The notes beneath the pieces are model-generated. The model did not search any database. It was not told the origin of the DNA and worked only from the letters and a program-made list of their open reading frames with translations. The translations under genes and the position numbers were made by a program. Positions 57,901-64,000 of a stretch of 64,000 bases of DNA are shown in pieces. The stretch's first letter is position 1, and each line of letters opens with the position of its first letter. Origin of the DNA: Camellia lanceoleosa (lineage: Eukaryota; Streptophyta; Magnoliopsida; Ericales; Theaceae); assembly GCA_025200525.1 (NCBI GenBank), contig CM045761.1, positions 39,750,190 to 39,814,189 on the forward strand, in the 5' to 3' direction.

Positions 57901-59237
57901 CTATGGACCCCTTTGTAAAGAGGGATCTGAGTAGTCTTGTCCTGTATCACAAAAGACTTGTCATCAAAAGTAATAGTGCAATCATTATCAGATGTGAGCT
58001 GATGAACAGAGAGAAGATTGGAGGATAGAGAAGGGACATGAAGAATATTATTAAGTTTGAAAGGATGAGAAGGAGTGGGAAGAATACCTTGACCTGTATG
58101 GTGTATGGGAATGGAGGTTCCATTACCCACAGTAACTTGGTCAGAACCATAATATGGTTGATAATGATGCAAGTTATCAAGATCTGGAGTAACATGAGTT
58201 GTAGCTCCAGAATCAACATAGCAATTGGCAGATGATGCGGATGAAGGTGAACTAGCAACAGAAGGAGTGTTAGGAGAAGGAGTGTAAGAAGCATCCATCC
58301 TAAACCAGCAGTCAATGGCTGTGTGATTAGGCTTGCCACAGATTTGACAGATCAACAAATTTGAAGAGAAATTTTGTTGAGAAAGCTGGTACTGAGATGA
58401 AGAGACAGATCTTCCTCCTCCATTTTTACGATTGAAAGAACCTCCTCTGTGAAAATATCGTCCACCGCGATTAGAAGATCCACCTCTGTAACCAGGAGAT
58501 TTAGAGCCTCGAAAACCAGAACCAGATTGAAATTTAGATCCTGGATCTTTGGTTGCAAAATATGCAACAGTGAGATCGGAAAGAGATGAAGACAAGTGTG
58601 ATTCAGATTCAACATGTAAAGCTTCTGAACACAAAAGGGAGGACAAATCTGACATAGTGATTGGTTCAGGTCTTGCTCGGATTGCTGTCTTCAAAGAGTT
58701 ATATTCTGCTGGAAGACCATTCAGAACAATGAGAATCAAATCCTCTTCCTCAACCGGAGAAGAAACAAGAGCGAGTTGATCTGATATTGTTTTGATCTGG
58801 AGAAGATACTCCTCCATTGATAAGGACTTCTTGGAAATGGCATTGAGTTTGTTCTTGAGCTGATGAACATGTGATCTGGATAATGAGGTGAACCTTTTGG
58901 TGAGAAGAGTCCATACTTCACAACTTGTAGAACATTGTATAACAGAGGTAAACACAGCCGGAGTGAGAGTTGCAGTGATGCAACTTAACAAATGAGAGTC
59001 AATTTGTTTCCACACAAGAAACTCTGGATTAGTATTCTCTTTACCAGTAGGATCATGAATCAGTGCAGGAGGACATGGAGAAGCAAAGCCAATAAGATTT
59101 GTAGCTCGAAGTATGTTTTGAAACTGACTTTTCCAGATCAAAAAATTTGTTGAATTCAATTTGATTGTGACAAATGAATTCAAATTGTTAATCAAAAGAA
59201 CAAGATTTTCTGGTAGAGATAAAGCTGCAGATGCCAT
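54905..59237 (-). pseudogene. Ty1/copia gag-pol polyprotein, nearly intact
   Basis: One minus-strand frame starts at ATG 59,237 (MASAALSLPENL). The domains in order are gag (UBN2-like, residues about 20-230), zinc knuckle CQICGKPNHTAIDC (about 297-310), protease YVDSGATTH (about 340), and gag-pre-integrase HTQLGH with CTSC. The integrase core follows (DVWGP, RTDGGGEFTG, NGVAERKHRHL at 57,600-57,290), then RT (GCKWVFRLKK, LVAKGY, LVYVDDILITG near 55,885) and RNase H (FSDADWAGS, STEAEYRALA, KHIAVDYH). Three in-frame stops occur at 57,732, 56,790 and 55,188, and a one-base frameshift near 55,030 precedes DQLADIFTKPL. The stop at 55,188 lies before CDNLS, where tryptophan is usual (TGG to TAG). 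Few lesions mean a relatively young insertion, now unable to make a full product. Confidence 0.93.
54948..54963 (-). promoter_or_regulatory. Polypurine tract of the outer copia
   Basis: On the minus strand CGCTTGAGGGGGTC directly precedes the LTR start TGATGAAAT. Confidence 0.85.
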
Positions 59238-59276
59238 TGAAGGATCTTGAAGAAGCTTGACTCGTTGGAGTTAACT

Positions 59277-59289
59277 GGCTCTGATACCA
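59277..59289 (-). promoter_or_regulatory. Primer binding site of the outer copia (tRNA-iMet type)
   Basis: On the minus strand TGGTATCAGAGCC follows the 5' LTR end. It is complementary to initiator tRNA-Met, standard for plant copia elements. Confidence 0.92.
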
Positions 59290-59604
59290 TGAAGAATTTG
59301 TAGAAGAAATGAAAAATATCTCTTGATTTCCAATCTCAATTACAGAGTTTCATATTTATACAGCATATGAAAAAACAGTTATGTAACTATCCTATCTCTA
59401 ACTTTATAACTACTAACAGTTACAAAACAGTTATAACAAACTTGATTATCAATGTGATATAAACTGAACATTCTGGAATAATCTGGACTGAATTGTTATC
59501 TTCTTCTGCTGTTAGCTTCTTCTGCTGTAGCTCTGTTAGCTTCTTCTGCTGTAGCTGATTCTGCTTCTGCTGTAGCTAATTCTGCTGTAGCTAGTATTTC
59601 ATCA
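59290..59604 (-). repeat. 5' LTR of the outer copia (315 bp)
   Basis: On the + strand it starts TGAAGAATTTG and ends ATTTCATCA, and is followed by TSD CTTAC. The segment TTTCATATTTATACAGCATATG near the middle reads on the minus strand with a TATAAATATG box, a likely promoter. Confidence 0.92.
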
Positions 59605-59609
59605 CTTAC

Positions 59610-60984
59610 AAATACACATGAGTTATTTCACAAAATCACGTTGTTATCTCAAGTAAGCAACTCAAAAGGGAGTGAATTGGGTTATTAAAAAATTTTACAA
59701 TATTAAAATTAACACAATATTTAAAATTTTAACAAATAAAAAAAACAAAATAATGATTATCAATATAAAAGTAAGAGAGATAGGGAAAGAAAATCAAACA
59801 CTGAGATTTATAGTGGTTTGGCACGCCAGGCCTACGTTCACTCCCCAAGGAACCTCCTTGAGAATTTCTTTACTATCAATTGAATAAATACACCACCAAG
59901 CTTGTGGATTTAGTACAGGACTTACTCTTATCTATTGAGTCTCACTCAACAATAAATGTCTCACCCTTACAAAATCTCTCACAAAAATAATGAACAAAAA
60001 TAAGTGGTACTTAAACTCTCTTTTACAATAATTCTCTCACAAAGAGTAGATATGAAAGTGTAAGAACAATGGCTACACTTAGATTTGAAAGCGAAAGAGC
60101 AGAATACAATATACTTAGAATTTTATAGCACATAGAAATTTTTCTCTTCAAGTTCTTGATTTTTCTCCACACACAATACTTCTATTTATACACAAAAATA
60201 TACCCGTTGGACGCTCATTGCTAACGTCATGGCTTACATAAGCACGCTCCTTGATTTTAAATAGTCAGCAAATGTTAATAATTAAAAAGATAAAAGTAAG
60301 ACTAATTTTTTCTTTTCCTTTTTTTTGTTTTTTTTTTCAAACATGGACCCACTATTTTTGTAAACAATTTAATACAAAGTTCATAACTTTCAAACAAGCA
60401 AATGATTTACTCCATCTTGTTTTATTATAATATATATAATCAATGTAGTGTAGTGTGATATGATATGATATAATTAATGTAGTATAAAAAGTTTAATTGC
60501 TCACGTGATGTATTCGATTTATATTATATGCATTCTATATAATATTCTAATCAAATATTTGCATATATAGTAAAATCCGTTTAAGTAATATCTATAATAA
60601 ATCTGATCATATATACCATTTTTTAAATTTTTGTAAAGATTTTCAACTAAACATAACCTACCACTACATTTGGACATATCACTTTTGTCAAAAGAAGACA
60701 ACTCATCAATATCACATTTGTCAAGATAATACAACCAATCACTCAATTTTGTCAAAATAATATAATTAATCAATTTTAATTTTGTTAAAAAGTAAATAAT
60801 GATAGGACTAATTTTTCAAAAAGTGAATAGTAGAGTTTTTAAAAATATTTTTATTTAAAAAATATTTAACAAATATATATATTTTAAACATATAATATTT
60901 TGTTTCAAATAATATGTGTATTAAAAAATCAAATATTTTGCAAATAATATTTTAAACATCATCAAAATTAAATAATTTGATTAA
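59610..60984. other. AT-rich intergenic DNA with a possible LTR fragment
   Basis: The segment around 59,805-60,000 (GAGATTTATAGTGGTTTGGC followed by cgccaggcctacgttcac) resembles sequence I associate with plant copia-type LTRs, but I cannot define ends or a TSD. The rest is AT-rich with no coding sequence. Confidence 0.35.
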
Positions 60985-61285
60985 CAAGCATAATTTAAAC
61001 ACAAATTCGCATAAATTAATCCATAAAAATTTGAGATTTCACAATTTGGCGTAAATTCTCACAAACATACTCAAGTCACCTCACAAAATCATATAATCTA
61101 AACACAAATTCACGTAAATTAACCTATAAAAATTTAAAAAATCACAAGTTGATATAAATTTTCACAAATATACGTAAATCACCTCATAAAATTACTCAAT
61201 TTTACACCTCACAAAATTACGCAACTTAACACTAATTTGCGTTAGTTAATCCGTAAAACGTGTTGTAAATTCTCACAAAAATATA
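60985..61285. repeat. Degenerate tandem repeat, about 115-bp unit, 3 copies
   Basis: AAACACAAATTC(G/A)C(A/G)TAAATTAA, then a taaattxtcacaaa segment and CACCTCA(C/T)AAAAT, recur three times with increasing divergence. Confidence 0.65.
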
Positions 61286-62045
61286 TAACAAAAACATGTA
61301 AGTAAAAGGCCTTATGCACTAAAAAATTATCCATCTAGTTCAATCCATCCAAACAAATATGACATTTGCAAACAATACCATATATTACTTCAAAACTTTT
61401 TAAACACTCGACTTTCTAATAAGGCATTACGATGTACCAGCAAACAATTAATACAAAATTTTGTATATAAATTGATTTGGCTCAACGTGAATATTTTTCG
61501 GTTAAAAATAAAAATGTTAAATTTTCACTCTAAAACAAAATATCCACAAAGATCATTTTTATTTACAAAAATAGTAGGGTAAATTACCTAACCTCACTTA
61601 GAGTTTAAAAAAGAACATTAAGCTCCACAAGTTTGATATAATTACATTGGGCGCTCTTAATGTTTTAATTCAAATAACACTTTGCTCCTTTGTCATCATA
61701 AATTCATTAGTCGTTTGGATGAGAAAATGATGATGTCATCTTTTTGTACACTGAAATATATATTTTGCCTTATTTATCTCTATATTTACACACGTCAGTA
61801 TTATTTTTGGTTATTTTAGTCTTATTAAAAGAGATAGATATATAAAAAACTTGTGGAGCTTGTTGTATTTTTTAAAAACCTCAAAGGTGGTCAATATAAG
61901 TATTGTCATATCATCTTATAGTATTTTCTGAATATATCAATATTAATGAGTTTGGATTAATAAAATACAAGTCAACTGAATTATCTTAGGTGGTTTTGAA
62001 CTTTCTAGTCAATACTTCTTGTGAGTTGAATGGTGACATATCATA
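61286..62045. other. AT-rich intergenic DNA
   Basis: I see no gene and no repeat structure. Confidence 0.4.
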
Positions 62046-62049
62046 TAGG

Positions 62050-62375
62050 GACGTTTTGGTAAGTTGATAAAAAGATAATTTTTTGATTTTTTAATTTTTT
62101 TAGATCACATCACTTCTTTATTTTTTTACAAAAAAAATTTAAAAATTACAAAAAAAATCAAAAAATTAATTTTTTACCAACTTTCCAAAAGACCACATAG
62201 GGGACAATTTGAGAAGAAGCCAAAAAATCCAACTTTTTAGCTTTTTTACACCAAAAAAAAAAAAAAAATTACAAAAAAGTCAATTTGTTTAACACAAAAA
62301 AAACCAAAAAAGTACAAAAAATAAAAAATAAAAAATTCAAAAAATTAATTTTTTACTAACTTCTCAAAACACCAC
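62050..62375. mobile_element. Foldback element: inverted repeat plus an additional half copy
   Basis: The arm GACGTTTTGGTAAGTTGAT at 62,061 continues into a ttttttgattttttaattttt tract and is inverted at 62,130-62,201 (ACCAACTTTCCAAAAGACCAC). A further right-arm copy, TACTAACTTCTCAAAACACCAC, ends near 62,374. The arms are about 60 bp and the loop is small. No coding sequence is present. Confidence 0.6.
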
Positions 62376-62463
62376 AGTACAACTATAAGCTGAAGATTGT
62401 GTTGACTCAAATTAATTGACAAAGTTTACATATTGAGACAAGTCAATTGTGTTTTCACACACC

Positions 62464-62600
62464 AAGTGGCACGATATGGAAAAAAAAAGTCCCGAGGAAA
62501 TAGTGATAAGAAATTATGCAGTCTTCGAAAGTGGCACAATATGGAAAAAAGAAGTCCCAAGTAAATACTGATCAGAAATTATACAGTCTTAGAAAGTTTG
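62464..62600. repeat. Tandem duplication, about 64-bp unit, 2 copies
   Basis: AGTGGCAC(G/A)ATATGGAAAAAA to ATGCAGTCTTCGAAAG occurs twice in a row with few changes. Confidence 0.85.
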
Positions 62601-64000
62601 TCATAAAATTTAGGGTAAATTAATATTACATTTTTGAGTTTTTTTAAAATACGAATTATTCTTTATAATTTTTAAAATTATATTATGATTATATTCTTTT
62701 ATGTCAACTCGATTAACAATTTGTAATGATGTTAAAAATATATTTCAATTAATAATTTAGGTAATTTTATTATTATTTAGAAGAAGAATGAGAAATTTTA
62801 TTTTTTTATTTATCGTATGAAATAAAAATTCTGACAATGGGATATTTTTAATTTTCAAAACTACAAAAGACAATTCGTATTTTAAGCAAATCTTAAAAAA
62901 TGTATTTATAATTTACCTTAAAATTTATTTAGAAAGTAGATGTATCATAGAAATTGAACTTAGGTCCTATTTCAAAACTGAGTCAAAAAGTCAGTCCAAA
63001 AATCATTCGCTCTACTTTTTTACAAGTTTATTTGTAAAAAAAAAAAAAAAATCAAAGAAGTTACAAAAATGTCAACTATCAAACAAGTGAAAAAAATGGC
63101 ATCTTTATAATTTTTAATGGATAAAATTATCGATTTAATCTTTATAATTGTTCAGCATTTGATATCCAAATTATTTTAAGTTGTTCAAACTATTAAAGTC
63201 AAATGTGATTTAGTTTGTTTGGCATTGATGATCCGAATAAAATTTGAACACAGAAAAAGAAGAGTGCAAAAAAAGTTGTTGGGGTTGAGGAAGAGATCTT
63301 AGAAAGGGGGCTAGAGTGGCAACAGAAAGTTGGGGAAGAGCTTCCGGATGTAGTGGTGGCGGGGAAGAAGAAGCAAAAGAATTGACAAGAGATGGAAATG
63401 GCTAACCAAAGCCTTCTTGGTGCTGGAAAGAGGACGGTTGGGACTAGGGTCAAGGTTTGGTTATTTTGGTAATTAGCTTCAGAGGTAAAATTATATTAAA
63501 ATAAAAATAAATAAAACTTGGAGTACTCATTAAAATTTTTGAGGTATATTTAAAATATTTCGGCCTTGTTAGGTTTGTCTCTATTGAGAGATAATTTTGA
63601 AAAAAAATTTTAAAAATTTGTTTGGTTGAAAATTTTAAGAAAAAAAATTCAAAATTATTTTTCTCTCTGATACCCAGCAATCAATCGTTTTTTTCTCTCT
63701 CTTCCCTAATCATTTTCTTTCTCACATTCATCTATTCAACAATCAAAAAAAAAAAAAAAAAGATCATCCCGAACTCTAAAACTCAAACTATTTTCAAAAC
63801 ATATAACTAAATAAATTTTCAAATTTTATGAACTTTTTGAAAAAATTATTTTTTAAAATTGTTTCACGAATACAAACCAAACAAAGCTTCCATTGTTTCT
63901 AAGAATCTGATAATACATTTTGGCCTTATTTGGGAAGTTGAATATTTTAGTTGGCTATTTGACTTTTTGACTATTTTAATCTGGCTAAAAAAATTATGTT
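62601..64000. other. AT-rich intergenic DNA
   Basis: The 63,260-63,460 stretch is more GC-rich (GGAAGAGATC...GGGGAAGAAGAAGC), but neither strand shows a recognisable protein: the 84-codon minus-strand frame there is serine/phenylalanine rich. No gene is called. Confidence 0.4.

Larger units (their letters stand above)
47509..59604 (-). mobile_element. Ty1/copia LTR retrotransposon (outer element, interrupted by a second copia)
   Basis: On the minus strand the order is 5' LTR (59,290-59,604), tRNA-iMet PBS, gag, protease, integrase, RT and RNase H, polypurine tract, 3' LTR. The 3' LTR is split by the element at 47,592-54,698. The TSD CTTAC flanks the whole at 47,504-47,508 and 59,605-59,609. 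Without the nested element it is about 5.0 kb. The compact size, short LTRs and gag style (VTIKLNSTNFLIWKSQFQ) suggest the Ale/Retrofit lineage, which I hold loosely. Confidence 0.93.

Noticed and set aside
63199..63453. 84-codon minus-strand frame with a serine/phenylalanine-rich peptide
   Set aside because: No domain, no start context and AT-rich surroundings.
1..64000. tRNA, rRNA, CRISPR, organelle or viral insertions
   Set aside because: Scanning by eye I found no tRNA-like cloverleaf with a T-loop consensus, no rRNA signature, no spaced direct repeats of CRISPR type and no pararetrovirus domains.

Overview
This looks like nuclear DNA from a flowering plant, most likely a eudicot. The window is AT-rich and gene-poor. 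It carries plant-specific families (a SAUR auxin-response gene, a Tat-lineage Ty3 retrotransposon with two RNase H domains and a plant-mobile-domain antisense gene, Ty1/copia elements primed by initiator tRNA-Met) and many small foldback or MITE-like elements. I see no bacterial-style operons, CRISPR arrays, rRNA or tRNA genes. I cannot name the species.

Layout. (1) 1-12,800: a very large non-autonomous LTR-type element. A repeat of about 2.3 kb at 1-2,277 recurs at 10,506-12,797. Between the copies lies non-coding DNA packed with at least six unrelated tandem arrays. (2) 12,801-14,151: intergenic DNA with a cluster of the palindrome CGCTCGAGCG. (3) 14,152-29,057: a decayed Ty3/gypsy Tat element of about 15 kb on the + strand. 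It has a 109-bp remnant of the 5' LTR, PBS, gag, protease, RT, dual RNase H and integrase, then two antisense genes on the - strand, and a complete 748-bp 3' LTR. One antisense gene encodes a plant mobile domain (PMD) protein and contains two frame-restoring introns. (4) 29,058-32,397: two exons of a minus-strand condensation-domain (CoA-acyltransferase-like) gene, cut in mid-exon by the Tat insertion and also carrying two single-base frameshifts. Its intron holds nested MITEs. (5) 32,541-36,371: a solo LTR and MITEs. (6) 36,657-40,969: a non-autonomous Ty3-type element on the - strand with TSDs, both LTRs, a 58-bp tandem array and a possible spliced antisense ORF. (7) 41,000-47,508: AT-rich DNA with a dispersed MITE family and one SAUR gene carrying a 2-nt frameshift. 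(8) 47,509-59,604: a Ty1/copia element on the - strand, whose 3' LTR is split by a second, older-looking copia element (47,592-54,698). Each has its own 5-bp TSD. (9) 59,610-64,000: AT-rich non-coding DNA with short tandem and foldback repeats.

The only host genes I can support are the SAUR gene and the truncated acyltransferase pseudogene. Everything else recognisable is mobile-element biology, with a clear nesting history. The most interesting part is the antisense gene content of the Ty3 elements: two antisense ORFs in the Tat element, one with a domain and spliceable introns, and a candidate spliced antisense ORF in the small non-autonomous element.
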